Shown here: piece after piece, positions 8,632-16,979 of the stretch
Layout of the letters: each line of letters opens with the position of its first letter
How positions within the stretch are numbered: position 1 is the stretch's first letter
DNA from: Chloroflexota bacterium
Lineage (GTDB): Bacteria > Chloroflexota > Anaerolineae > Promineifilales > Promineifilaceae
DNA length: 64,000 nt
Assembly: GCA_013112725.1 (NCBI GenBank)
Contig: JABFFZ010000010.1
Location: 1 to 64,000 of the forward strand
Reading direction: 5' to 3'
Notes under the pieces: generated by a model
What the model was told of the DNA's origin: nothing
Seen by the model: only the letters and a program-made list of their open reading frames with translations
The model's database searches: none
Translations under genes and position numbers: made by a program

Positions 8632-9696
8632 TCACTTCTTCTCCGGTAGCTTAGAGAGAATCCAAAAACCAATCCCGGCTAGCACCACCAGCCCGAAGAC
8701 CAGGAACATGGGTACCAGCAGGTAAGGTACTCCTTCCAGCGCATTGGCCGATGATCCTCTGCTACCAGCGGCGGGGGCGGCTCCGGTTGCGCCTGGGCTG
8801 CTGGCGATGCTACCTAACTGCAACGAGACCCATTGTGATGTGGATTTTTGCCCATTGCGCTCCTCATTAGCCCCATCCCAGGCGGCAAAGGCCAGGGAAT
8901 AGACCTGCCCGGTGGCAAACTGGGCATCTTCCCCTTGCGGGGAGGCCAGGTCGCGCACAAAAATAACGCGCCATTTGCCATCGGCGTAAGCGCCGTGACC
9001 CTGTACGTTTTGCATCTCGATCGGCTGGGAGGTGAGCGAGCCAAAGCTGCCGGCGATTAAATCTTCCACCGGCGAGGCATAGGTGGGGGCGGCAAACAGA
9101 TTGTCGGCGGCCATAGCTGGCACATAGTTGATGTCGGTGTAGGAAGAGACGGGCGCGGCCGCGCCGGCTTCGGTATCGGCAAAGGTGTAGCCGTCTACGT
9201 ACATGTCCGGGTAGACATCGTTCACATCCTGACGGCCGTCCATGCCCGCCTGCCAGTCTGCTTTCCAATGCCAGATGTTGACGTTGCCGCCTTGCTGCCC
9301 CATGCAGAAAAAGGGCTGCCCCTCCACTAGGGGAAACTGGATAGCCACAGCGTCGGCAAAATCCTGCACACGCACGGCCGTGTCATCCATCGTGCCATCT
9401 GCCCATTCCACCAGGAAAGCGATCTGCGCGTCATTGTACAAGGCGCGCACATCCACCGCCTTGACGTTGGCCTGCGGGAACATCGGTTTGGCCACAATTT
9501 GGGCGGAGAGGGGAACGGACACGGCCGTTGCATCTTGCCATTCTACGGCCGTCACATCATCCAGCGGCAGCGCCCCCTCTATCTTTGCCGCCGTAATCGT
9601 CACCCCCTGGCTGCTCGCCAGCGGAATCTTAAAAAAGGTCAACACCCCGGCCACTGCCAGCAGGGCGAGGAACAAAAGTCGAGATCGTGTCATCAT
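8632..9696 (-). CDS. Haem b-binding gamma subunit (EbdC/NxrC-like) with C-terminal anchor
   Basis: This 354-residue exported protein belongs to the ethylbenzene-dehydrogenase-type haem-binding family. It has an N-terminal signal (LLFLALLAVAGVLTFF), an immunoglobulin-like core with ALYNDAQIAFLVEWADGT, and GNVNIWHWKADWQ, then RVIFVRDL. In EbdC, Met and Lys hold haem b. A low-complexity Ala/Gly/Ser stretch leads to a C-terminal membrane helix (LVPMFLVFGLVVLAGIGFWIL) with a KLPEKK tail, so the subunit is tethered on the outer face of the membrane. It should take electrons to or from the NxrB iron-sulfur chain. The start follows AAGGAAG. Confidence 0.85.
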   Translation of the reverse strand: MMTRSRLLFLALLAVAGVLTFFKIPLASSQGVTITAAKIEGALPLDDVTAVEWQDATAVSVPLSAQIVAKPMFPQANVKAVDVRALYNDAQIAFLVEWADGTMDDTAVRVQDFADAVAIQFPLVEGQPFFCMGQQGGNVNIWHWKADWQAGMDGRQDVNDVYPDMYVDGYTFADTEAGAAAPVSSYTDINYVPAMAADNLFAAPTYASPVEDLIAGSFGSLTSQPIEMQNVQGHGAYADGKWRVIFVRDLASPQGEDAQFATGQVYSLAFAAWDGANEERNGQKSTSQWVSLQLGSIASSPGATGAAPAAGSRGSSANALEGVPYLLVPMFLVFGLVVLAGIGFWILSKLPEKK

Positions 9697-9723
9697 GTTT
9701 CACTTCCTTGTACGGCCGTGACC

Positions 9724-9770
9724 CGTAATCCGTGAACCATCAGATTACGAATTACAGATTACGGATTACG
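9724..9770. repeat. Word-repeat hairpin (GATTACG words)
   Basis: CGTAATCCGT at 9724-9733 pairs exactly with ACGGATTACG at 9761-9770; the loop holds further copies of ATTACGAATTACAG. It lies between torD-like and gamma-subunit genes and overlaps the 3' end of the former. Confidence 0.7.
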
Positions 9771-10520
9771 AACCATATCTGCCCGTATGAACCCCTGCTC
9801 CCCCAACCCGGCTACCGCGCAATCGGCGCAGGAAAAATCAGCGTCATACGGCGTATGCTGCACGTCATCCAATGCCGGTTGGTTGAGAGCAATACCCATG
9901 CGGGCCGCATCCGCCTGCACAAAATCGGCAGCAAATTGGGCCAGTGTGGCATAGTGGCACTCAGGCCCCTGTTGCGCATTTAGATTGTGGGCCACACTTT
10001 GAGCAAAGAGGCCAATCCACCGACCTAAGTGGTCTTGCAAAAATTTTCCCTGCGCCGCCGCACATATTTCCACATGCTCGGGAATACCCGTTTCCAGGGC
10101 ATACGCTTCCTTCAAAGCCATAACGTGCATAAATTCCAGTTCCACAGCGATGTGGTCCGGCCGTTCCCGCCTCTGGCCACCCAGGTTAAAACCAAAGGCG
10201 CGGTAAAAACCGGCAATATCGGCCATTTCCTGGCTCTGGCGATATTCGTGCGGCAAGCCATATTCTGTTTCATAACCCAATGACCCGGCCACGCCAAAAG
10301 CGCACCGATGAGCCGCCTGTAAATCAGCCAATGAAGCAGCCAACAACTGTAAGGCGCGCGCCGAATTTCGTAACTCAAAACAGGTTATAGGCAGGCCAGT
10401 TGCCGCCACAATACCGGCCACCAAAGCCACATCCTCGCTCCAATTCTCACGCGGGTACAAAAAAGCATCGGCCAGAAAGCCATACACCTGCGCCCGCCGA
10501 ATCGCGTTTTCTTTGCTCAT
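9759..10520 (-). CDS. TorD-family molybdoenzyme chaperone
   Basis: This 253-residue all-helical protein resembles TorD/DmsD/NarJ chaperones: YGFLADAFLYPRENW at the start, EYGLPHEYRQSQEMADIAGFYRAFGF in the middle, and DHIAVELEFMHVMALKEA, the EPxDH-type signature segment. Such chaperones hold the alpha subunit and its Tat signal until the molybdenum cofactor and iron-sulfur cluster are in place. It lies between nxrB and the gamma gene, the usual place in type II DMSO-reductase operons. The ATG at 10520 has AGGA eight bases upstream; a GTG six bases earlier is possible. Confidence 0.88.
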   Translation of the reverse strand: MSKENAIRRAQVYGFLADAFLYPRENWSEDVALVAGIVAATGLPITCFELRNSARALQLLAASLADLQAAHRCAFGVAGSLGYETEYGLPHEYRQSQEMADIAGFYRAFGFNLGGQRRERPDHIAVELEFMHVMALKEAYALETGIPEHVEICAAAQGKFLQDHLGRWIGLFAQSVAHNLNAQQGPECHYATLAQFAADFVQADAARMGIALNQPALDDVQHTPYDADFSCADCAVAGLGEQGFIRADMVRNP

Positions 10521-10539
10521 GATCACTATCCTGAAAACA

Positions 10540-10594
10540 GTTTGTAGTAGGCGCTTTAGCGCCCTCAGCAGGCGCTAAAGCGCCTACTACAAAC
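10540..10594. repeat. 55-bp double palindrome, copy 1 (perfect)
   Basis: A 24-base arm at 10540-10563 is repeated as an exact reverse complement at 10571-10594 around a 7-base spacer. Each arm itself contains a small palindrome (GGCGCTTTAGCGCC). It starts with GTTTGTAGTAGGC and fills the gap between nxrB and torD. Copies 2 and 3 are at 12848 and 24673. Confidence 0.92.
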
Positions 10595-10595
10595 A

Positions 10596-11864
10596 CTAAA
10601 TTGAATTCAGTCGCTCCGCGCCGCGTTCAATCATCGGTTCAACAACGCTCAGGCGGGCGATTTCACGCCCCTGGGCGTCAAAGCCAATGACGGTATCATC
10701 GTACATTTGCCAGGGCTGCCCGTTCTTTTCTACTTCGCGCACCAGCGGCCCTTCTTCAATTTCAAAGCGGAAGACCATCTTCTGCGAGGCGCGGAACAGT
10801 TGCAGCAAGGCCAGCACCGTGCGGGAGGGATTGCTATATCGCTCAATGGCCTGGTCTACACCGGGGCCAAACATTTGCCGCAGATACGGCCGTGGCGCCC
10901 ACCGCGGTGGGATGTAATAAATGTTCGGCTCCGTGCCAAACTGGGGATAAAGCGGCAGGGCAATCTGCTCCACCCGGATCAGGTAATAAAGTGGGTGCTG
11001 CGGGTCTTCAACCCACGAACCATCTTCGGCAATATCTACCAGCCCATTCAGCCGGATTTTGCCGGGGCAGACAGCCATACAGCGCGTCTCCATGGGTACA
11101 CCATCACTCAGCGGATCATTGCCTTCCACGCGGGGGTAACAGCCGACGCATTTTTCGCTGGTGTGGGTGGTGCCGCGATACATGGATTTTTTGTAAGGAC
11201 ACTGCTCCACACATTTGCGATAGCCCCGGCAGCGGCTCTGGTCAATCAGCACAATGCCGTCTTCCTCGCGTTTGTAGATCGCTTTGCGCGGGCAGGCGGC
11301 GGCGCAGGCCGGATAGGTGCAGTGATTACAAATACGCTGCAAATAAAAGAACCAGGTCTGGTGAACGGGCAGGGCGGCCCCTTCCGTGGAGATGCCCAGC
11401 CTGTCCCCCTGGTATTTGGTGGCGGTGTCTTCGTAGAAATTAGGCGCCTGCCATTCATGGTCGGTGGGCAGGTAGCCGAGGGCCTGGTTGCCGTTTTGCG
11501 TCTGGCCGGCCGCTTCGGTAATGGTCATGCCGTTATACACGCCGTAGGGGGATTGTTCACCGGTTTGGGTGGGGTCCCATACGGCCGTTTTGCCCACCGC
11601 CTGATGCGCCTCATCCAACTGTTGCAAAATTTTCACATCCCAATACTTGGGGTAACTGCCGTAGGGCTTACTCTCTACATTGTTCCACCACATGTACTCC
11701 TGCCCTTTGGAAAAAGTCCAGGTGGCCTTACACGCCCCCGTGCAGGTCTGGCAGCCAATACAGCGGTTGATGTTGAAAATCGCCGCAAACTGCCTGTTGG
11801 GGTGCGCTTCTTCATAGATATATTCCATCGGCCGGCCGAGTTGCCAGTTATACACTTCTGCCAT
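10596..11864 (-). CDS. nxrB: Nitrite oxidoreductase-type beta subunit (iron-sulfur)
   Basis: This 422-residue electron-transfer subunit strongly resembles NxrB of Nitrospira and anammox bacteria. It opens with MAEVYNWQLGRPMEYIYEE and then has CIGCQTCTGAC, SKGQEYMWWNNVESKPYG, a central CNHCTYPACAAACPRKA, CRGYRKCVEQCPYKK, CVGCYP and CMAVCPGK, enough cysteines for four clusters. It has no signal peptide and should travel with the Tat-exported alpha subunit. It passes electrons between the molybdenum site and the haem gamma subunit. The start follows GGAGG. Sequence alone cannot tell nitrite oxidation from nitrate reduction. It is separated from nxrA by a hicBA insertion and a small gene. Confidence 0.9.
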   Translation of the reverse strand: MAEVYNWQLGRPMEYIYEEAHPNRQFAAIFNINRCIGCQTCTGACKATWTFSKGQEYMWWNNVESKPYGSYPKYWDVKILQQLDEAHQAVGKTAVWDPTQTGEQSPYGVYNGMTITEAAGQTQNGNQALGYLPTDHEWQAPNFYEDTATKYQGDRLGISTEGAALPVHQTWFFYLQRICNHCTYPACAAACPRKAIYKREEDGIVLIDQSRCRGYRKCVEQCPYKKSMYRGTTHTSEKCVGCYPRVEGNDPLSDGVPMETRCMAVCPGKIRLNGLVDIAEDGSWVEDPQHPLYYLIRVEQIALPLYPQFGTEPNIYYIPPRWAPRPYLRQMFGPGVDQAIERYSNPSRTVLALLQLFRASQKMVFRFEIEEGPLVREVEKNGQPWQMYDDTVIGFDAQGREIARLSVVEPMIERGAERLNSI

Positions 11865-11883
11865 AAGAACCTCCGTGCAACGA

Positions 11884-11913
11884 GTGTGGGTGTGTTATAC
11901 TTACTACCCACAC
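11884..11913. promoter_or_regulatory. Candidate hicBA promoter with operator palindrome
   Basis: GTGTGGGT (11884-11891) and ACCCACAC (11906-11913) form a perfect 8-bp inverted repeat, with TTATACT, a likely -10 element, in the spacer. It lies upstream of hicB, whose relatives repress their own promoter by binding such repeats, and it also abuts the leader of divergent nxrB. Confidence 0.55.
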
Positions 11914-11953
11914 GATTATTGGTGATGGTGAAAGAGTTAATAAAGGTGGTTTC

Positions 11954-12226
11954 ATGTTTACCTTTACCGGTTTAATCTTGAAAGAAGATCATGGCTACAG
12001 TTCACTATGCCCAGAGCTGGATGTAGCCTCAATGGGTACTACTCCGCAAGAGGCGAAAGCCATGCTGCTGGAAGCGGCTACGCTGCACATGGAAGGTTCC
12101 ATTGAAGATGGGCTTCCTTACCTCCGCCCTGTGCCCCATGATGACGATCCCCGGCAACTTACCCCAGATAGAATCGTTGAGGTGTTTCGCTTTAAGGTTG
12201 ATGTAGCCGTTCATACTTATGCCTAG
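11954..12226 (+). CDS. hicB: HicB-family antitoxin
   Basis: This 90-residue protein has the partial RNase H-like HicB fold: FTGLILKEDHGYSSLCPELDVAS followed by GTTPQEAKAMLLEAATLHME. It should bind and neutralise the HicA toxin encoded by the overlapping next gene and repress the pair. Here the antitoxin comes first, a known reversed order. AAAGGTGG precedes the ATG. There is no recognisable C-terminal DNA-binding domain, so autoregulation may need the complex. The pair lies on the strand opposite to the Nxr-like cluster it splits. Confidence 0.88.
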   Translation: MFTFTGLILKEDHGYSSLCPELDVASMGTTPQEAKAMLLEAATLHMEGSIEDGLPYLRPVPHDDDPRQLTPDRIVEVFRFKVDVAVHTYA

Positions 12227-12437
12227 CCTTCCTACTTTGAAGCCTCGCCAGGTGATTGCTGCTCTGGAGAGGGCTGGTTTTGTGAGAGTACGCCAAAAAG
12301 GGAGCCATCTGCGATTGCGGAGGGGAAATCTCTCTGTCACTGTACCCGTCCATCCCGGCGATTTGCCGCCCGATGTTTTGCGTTCCATTCTTCGTCAGGC
12401 CCATATGACGCCTGAAGAATTGCTCGATCTCCTATAG
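12219..12437 (+). CDS. hicA: HicA-family mRNA interferase toxin
   Basis: This 72-residue toxin has the double-stranded RNA-binding-like fold of HicA: LKPRQVIAALERAGFVRVRQ, the catalytic His in KGSHLRLRR, VPVHPGDLPPDVLRSILRQA. HicA cleaves mRNA until bound by HicB. It overlaps hicB by 8 bp, so the two are translated together. It ends exactly where the second copy of the dispersed ~105-bp repeat begins, which may mark the edge of the inserted segment. Confidence 0.92.
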   Translation: MPSLPTLKPRQVIAALERAGFVRVRQKGSHLRLRRGNLSVTVPVHPGDLPPDVLRSILRQAHMTPEELLDLL

Positions 12438-12540
12438 CGACCCTATCTGAAATGTGGAGAGTCGGAGGAGAGCCTTTAGGCGAACATCGGCTGAAGCCTC
12501 TCCTCCAATCACTACTTATTTAGGACTGCTATGTAAACCC
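12437..12540. repeat. Dispersed ~105-bp element, copy 2, with hairpin
   Basis: It matches 1781-1888 in GACCCTATCTGAAATGTG, GTCGGAGGAGAGCCTTTAGG and the tail. Here GGAGGAGAG pairs with CTCTCCTCC to form a 9-bp stem. Like copy 1 it sits where two genes converge and contains the stop codon of the minus-strand gene. It may work as a two-way terminator. Confidence 0.7.
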
Positions 12541-12830
12541 CACTGTGTGTAAACATCATGAATCAACGCCTGGACCCAGGCGGCCCCTTTTTCCTGGTAG
12601 ATGCGGTGAGTACCCAGGTAAAGTGGGCTGGTGAAAAGGGTCATCAGCTGCTTTTCCTTCCAGCCGAGCAGGATGAACTCTTCGATCAATGCCTGGGCCA
12701 TGGCTTCGGTTTGCCCTTCGGCGCCGGGGATGACCATGCCCACCAGTTCGTAGGGGTCTTCCTCATGCGCGGGCAGGGGGACGCCCAGGTCTATGGGTTG
12801 GTCAAGCATGGGTAACGGGATGCTGTTCAT
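12516..12830 (-). CDS. Small conserved protein of the Nxr-like cluster
   Basis: This 104-residue soluble, acidic protein lies just downstream of nxrA. I recognise no family. It has a Pro-rich start (IPLPMLDQPIDLGVPLPAHE), a segment YELVGMVIPGAEGQTEAMAQALIEEF that looks helical, and a C-terminal EKGAAWVQALIHDVYTQWG helix. Its place between alpha and beta subunit genes suggests an assembly factor or accessory subunit. No cysteines or signal peptide are present. It is probably co-transcribed with nxrA, 76 bp upstream, across the double-palindrome repeat. Confidence 0.7.
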   Translation of the reverse strand: MNSIPLPMLDQPIDLGVPLPAHEEDPYELVGMVIPGAEGQTEAMAQALIEEFILLGWKEKQLMTLFTSPLYLGTHRIYQEKGAAWVQALIHDVYTQWGLHSSPK

Positions 12831-12847
12831 GGTTTTTGCTTCAAGTT

Positions 12848-12902
12848 GTTTGTAGTAGGCGATTTATCGCCGTTTGATGGCACTAAAGTGCCTACTACAA
12901 AC
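12848..12902. repeat. 55-bp double palindrome, copy 2
   Basis: Outer arms GTTTGTAGTAGGC (12848-12860) and GCCTACTACAAAC (12890-12902) are exact reverse complements. Inside lie two separate small palindromes, GGCGATTTATCGCC and GGCACTAAAGTGCC, so each half can fold alone. It lies just after the nxrA stop codon. Confidence 0.92.
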
Positions 12903-12906
12903 ATAA

Positions 12907-15900
12907 TTACTCCTGTCCAGAAACGGTGACCACATTCCCGGCCATATATTTCTCCATAAACGCATTTTCATGGCCGGGCGTAAACCCAGAATTGACCGGT
13001 TCCCACACACCTACGCCATTTAGACCGCCCGGTTCTGCCTTTTCTACTTTCACCAGCGTCTCTTTGGGCACCGTGTTCAGGGCATGGTTATCTGCCTCAC
13101 CGCCAAACATGAAGGCGGTAAATACTTTTTGTTTGTGGAACAGGGTGTCGGTCTGGTGCATGGGCATAGACCAGTCGCGGGTGAGCGACTGCTGCGAGCC
13201 ATAACGCAGGTTGGCCTGGTAGCCGGTGCCTTCGGATTTCGCCAGCCCATCCGGGCGCGTTTCATGGGCATGCACCGATTTCTCCGTGGCCATGAATGGG
13301 CCGTGTTTGAGCATGATGATGTGGTAGGGGTAGGCCGGGTTGTACTTGACACGCAGCATCAGGCGAGAGACTTTGTAGAAGGGGTCATCCGCCTGCCAGC
13401 CGCGATACGGCCGATCGGCCGGGTTGGCATCCACATACACATAATCTCCATCCTCAATGCCCAGGTCTTTGGCCGCCTGCGGGTGCATGTGCAGTTGGTG
13501 GTCGCCCACACCGGGCAGCCGTTTGTCCACGCGGTAGGGATCGCCAAAGTTACTGTCCAGGATGATCGTCCAGTCCACCGTACTCCAGGAAGAGTGGACG
13601 CGGTGGCGGGTTTTGGGCGTCAGGCAGTAGAAGTGGAAACCCTGTTCCCACAGCGGGTTGCTGGTCTGCTTCACCTGCGACCACGGTTTGGCAATATTGC
13701 GCACGGTGCGCTCGTCCCACCCCATCTCCTCTTCGGGGATGCCATAATCGTCCGGGCGCACAAAACGGCTGCCGGTGACGATGACGTTGGGCAGGTAAGG
13801 GGTTGCTTCCGGCCCTTCGCGGTGGGTGATGATGTTCTCGCCGTATTCGATGGCTTCGGGAATGTCACAGTAGGCGGCTAAACGGCCGCAGTCGGTGAAA
13901 AACGGCTCCGAATCATGCACCTGTTCCCAGAAGGGGATGCGCGGGTAGGTGCGGAAGAGCATCAGCGCCGCGCCCGGTTCACCATATTTGCCGGCCATGA
14001 TCTCTTCGTATTTGTAGCCGCGTGTGGGCACGGACATGTCCAGCAGTCGTTGGATATACACTTCCGGTCGCCCTTCCAGGACAAACTTCCAGTAATCTCT
14101 AAATCTCGAATCGCCAATCTCGTCGCCAATAGCGGCGGCTACTTCGGCCAGGATGACGGCGTCGTCCCGTGTATCGTAAATGGGCGGAATGCCCCCTTTC
14201 CAGATTTGCAGGAAAGGGTTGGAACAGGAGGCGGTGATTTCGGGCACGGTGAATTCGGCCCAGGAGTTGGCCGCCAGGCCAAAGTCGGCATATTCCACGC
14301 TGGACGTCATCTCAATCTCTACGGCGATGATCAGGTCAATGAGTGGGTTGACGTTTTTGATCATGTCGTAGTGGTGCTTGGCGTTGTTGAGCAGGTTGAC
14401 GTTGGTGTGGAAGATGACCTTGGTGGGGGTGGGCATGTGGGTGGCGCCGGTGAAGTTTTTACGGCCGTACTTCGGCGTGTCCACAATCAACGGCCGGTCG
14501 CCATGATTCCAATAGGCCGGCTCTTCATCCATCGCATAGCTGTGGGCATGGACATCCTTGCCGTCGAGCGTATCATCCAGACTGGGGTGAAACGGGTCTT
14601 CGGCCACCCACCCTTTGAAGCCTGGCCCCGCCCAGGGCGACCCCTGAAATAAAGCGGCCTTGTAGTTGCCGGCCCAGGTGTAACAGCCGGCTCCCGGTTT
14701 GCCGATATTGCCCGTCAGCATCAACGGCAGAAATTGGGCGCGGTTGGCCAGGGTGGCGTGGAACCAGTGGTTGATACCTTCGCCAATATGAATGGCTACC
14801 GGCCCCATGGTCGTAATATCTTCGGCCATTTCCTGAATGAGTTGTTTGGGGGCGTGGGTGATGTCAGCCACCGTATCCAGGTCATACTCCTGCAAATGTT
14901 CTTCATACATGGCCCAGAGGGTCATGACCTCGATTTCTTCGCCCTCGCCACCTTCTTCAGTGGGCAGTAGAGTGACTTTGCCTGACCAGGAGAGGCGGGG
15001 GTTAATCCGTTTATCCACCATGCGTTCGCCCACGTCGTCGCGGGTGAGGGGGGCGAGTTCTCCTTTGGTTTCGTCAAAGACCACGTAATCACCCAATCGC
15101 TCATATTGCTCCTGGCTGAGACCATGCAGGGCGAAACTGGGGCCATCTTCCGCCAGACCGGGTGTGTAGTCTGGGAAGATTTCATGGGGATGCAGCCGCT
15201 TGAGCGTATCCAGGCGTACCAGCAGGGGGAAGTCGGTAAACTGTTTAACGAAGGTTTCGTCGTACCGTTCGTTGTCCATGATCCATTTGGTGATGCCCAG
15301 GAAAAGGGCGGTGTCGGTAGACGGCCGTATCGGAATCCAGGTGTCCGCTTTGGTGGCCGGCGGCGAATACTCCGGCGTGATGGTGTAAATTTTGCCGCCG
15401 CGCTCCATCGTCTCGATGAAAAAGTGTGACTCGGCCATCTTGTTTTCCACCAGATTCTTGCCACATTGAATGTGCAGCCGGGTGTTGCGCAGGTCGTTAA
15501 AGTCACAATCTGACGTTTGCAGGCCGGTGGTGAAGGGGTGGCCGGGGGCCTGGTCGCCGTGCCAGGTGTAGTTAGACCAGCGGCGGCCACCCAACGCCGT
15601 TTCTTCGTTTGTGCCGCGCACGTTGGCGTCTAGCAGCGCCAGGGTATTGGCAAAACGGTACATGCCGTATTTGCCAATCACCCCCAACAAGCCCATGCCG
15701 CCGCGACACTTAAAGGTGCGCGTGCCGGCCCCCTGCATCGCCGCGATCATCTCGTCGGGATAACCATCGGCGCGCAGGCGGGTCGCTCCTTCCGCCCCAG
15801 AGTAGTGGGTGGCAATGGCGATCATGCCCCGGGCGATGTAGCGATATGCTTCTTCCCAGGAGATGGGGATCATCACGTCTGTACCGCGTGAGGTGAATTT

Positions 15901-16371
15901 GTATTTGTCCCGGTTGGCGGCATCCAGGTAGGGGTAGCCGTCGTCGGCCCAATTTTTCCAGCCCTGGCGCATGATGGGGCCTTTGAGCCGGTGGGGGCCA
16001 TAAACGCGGCGATGGAAGGTTTGCCCCTTTTTGCAACCACGGGGATGCCAGTGAGCGGTGGCGGTACGGCCGTCCAGGTCACTGTAACTACCCACGTCAT
16101 AATTGGTTTCCGAACGTAAAATGACGCCATTGCGCACAAAGGCACGCAGGCGGCAGGCGTGGGTGTCGTTGGGGGAACAGACGTAGGTAAAGGAAGAGTC
16201 ATAGGCGTACTGGTTGCGGTAAATCTGTTCCCAACCCCGGTCGGGGTAGGCGGCCAATGGGTTGGCCACGTTTACCGGTTCCAGCATCTGCAAATGCAGG
16301 TAATGAGCCAGTGCCGCGCCGCCCACGGTCGCGCCGCTCAATTTAAGGAAATCTCGACGGGATAGGTTCAT
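12907..16371 (-). CDS. nxrA: Nitrite oxidoreductase-type alpha subunit (molybdenum, Tat-exported)
   Basis: This 1154-residue catalytic subunit of the type II DMSO-reductase family starts with a Tat signal (SRRDFLKLSG, residues 4-13), which places it outside the membrane. The first cluster site reads C65-x3-D69-x3-C73-x39-C113, with Asp where many relatives have His or Cys, as I recall for the periplasmic Nxr clade of Nitrospira and anammox bacteria. The molybdenum Asp is D273 in NYTWHGDQAPGHPF, equivalent to the NarG Asp. The length fits NxrA. It interconverts nitrite and nitrate; direction is not readable. The start at 16371 follows AAGGAG; an upstream ATG (16413) would precede the Tat motif by 14 residues. 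Confidence 0.88.
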   Translation of the reverse strand: MNLSRRDFLKLSGATVGGAALAHYLHLQMLEPVNVANPLAAYPDRGWEQIYRNQYAYDSSFTYVCSPNDTHACRLRAFVRNGVILRSETNYDVGSYSDLDGRTATAHWHPRGCKKGQTFHRRVYGPHRLKGPIMRQGWKNWADDGYPYLDAANRDKYKFTSRGTDVMIPISWEEAYRYIARGMIAIATHYSGAEGATRLRADGYPDEMIAAMQGAGTRTFKCRGGMGLLGVIGKYGMYRFANTLALLDANVRGTNEETALGGRRWSNYTWHGDQAPGHPFTTGLQTSDCDFNDLRNTRLHIQCGKNLVENKMAESHFFIETMERGGKIYTITPEYSPPATKADTWIPIRPSTDTALFLGITKWIMDNERYDETFVKQFTDFPLLVRLDTLKRLHPHEIFPDYTPGLAEDGPSFALHGLSQEQYERLGDYVVFDETKGELAPLTRDDVGERMVDKRINPRLSWSGKVTLLPTEEGGEGEEIEVMTLWAMYEEHLQEYDLDTVADITHAPKQLIQEMAEDITTMGPVAIHIGEGINHWFHATLANRAQFLPLMLTGNIGKPGAGCYTWAGNYKAALFQGSPWAGPGFKGWVAEDPFHPSLDDTLDGKDVHAHSYAMDEEPAYWNHGDRPLIVDTPKYGRKNFTGATHMPTPTKVIFHTNVNLLNNAKHHYDMIKNVNPLIDLIIAVEIEMTSSVEYADFGLAANSWAEFTVPEITASCSNPFLQIWKGGIPPIYDTRDDAVILAEVAAAIGDEIGDSRFRDYWKFVLEGRPEVYIQRLLDMSVPTRGYKYEEIMAGKYGEPGAALMLFRTYPRIPFWEQVHDSEPFFTDCGRLAAYCDIPEAIEYGENIITHREGPEATPYLPNVIVTGSRFVRPDDYGIPEEEMGWDERTVRNIAKPWSQVKQTSNPLWEQGFHFYCLTPKTRHRVHSSWSTVDWTIILDSNFGDPYRVDKRLPGVGDHQLHMHPQAAKDLGIEDGDYVYVDANPADRPYRGWQADDPFYKVSRLMLRVKYNPAYPYHIIMLKHGPFMATEKSVHAHETRPDGLAKSEGTGYQANLRYGSQQSLTRDWSMPMHQTDTLFHKQKVFTAFMFGGEADNHALNTVPKETLVKVEKAEPGGLNGVGVWEPVNSGFTPGHENAFMEKYMAGNVVTVSGQE

Positions 16372-16405
16372 AGGAAACTCCTTAGCTGGTAGCTGGTATG
16401 AGCTG

Positions 16406-16753
16406 CTAGCCACCAGCCACTAATTCTCGAATGGCCGCCAGTAAATCGGTACGCCGGGCATGAACGCGGCGGCTGGTGATGACCTGAACGTAATCCCGGT
16501 TCAGGTCGGCCTGGATAATGGGTATATCGGGGAATTGGGTGAGCAGGGTGGTGGCCGTGTTTTGATGCTGCCCGGCGTCGGCCAGGATGATGACCTGGGG
16601 GTGGGTTTGGGTCACGGCCGTGAAATCGTACTGGGGCCAGACGGCCATGCCCACCACCTGCACCTTCTCCGCCTCGGCCAGCATTTGCGCCAGCGATTCA
16701 GTGAACAGGGAATCACCAATCAAAAAAACCCGGCAAGTATCCTCTTCCGCCAT
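16406..16753 (-). CDS. Receiver-like protein without a clear phosphorylation site
   Basis: This 115-residue protein has the layout of a lone response-regulator receiver: VFLIGDSLFTESLAQMLAEA, a third strand QVIILADAG and a fourth PIIQADLNRDYVQVITS. The acidic pair after strand 1 is reduced to one Asp (GDS), and the Asp after strand 3 is shifted by one residue, so phosphorylation is doubtful. It lies upstream of nxrA on the same strand, separated by CTGGTAGCTGG/CCACCAGCC word repeats. It may be a degenerate regulator of the cluster. Confidence 0.6.
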   Translation of the reverse strand: MAEEDTCRVFLIGDSLFTESLAQMLAEAEKVQVVGMAVWPQYDFTAVTQTHPQVIILADAGQHQNTATTLLTQFPDIPIIQADLNRDYVQVITSRRVHARRTDLLAAIRELVAGG

Positions 16754-16979
16754 GATGGAAGGGTAGCCTGCCGCGCCAATTTTTTCTATCCGTCACAAAA
16801 GGCACAAAGGATGAGAAAAGAGTGATTTTTGCGAGTAGATGACGCCAAAGATCATTTGCGTCGCCCAGCCTATCGTCGCCCAGCCTATCAGAAACAGAGG
16901 GTATCAGGCAAGGTAGCGGCAGCGGGCAAATAACCTAAAAGCGGCAGCCGTTCAGGGCCTTCTGCTCCCTGCTTACCGC

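Noticed and set aside
10707..11975. Open frame of 422 codons on the + strand opposite nxrB
   Set aside because: It is an antisense shadow of the beta-subunit gene, with composition set by nxrB codons and no family motifs.
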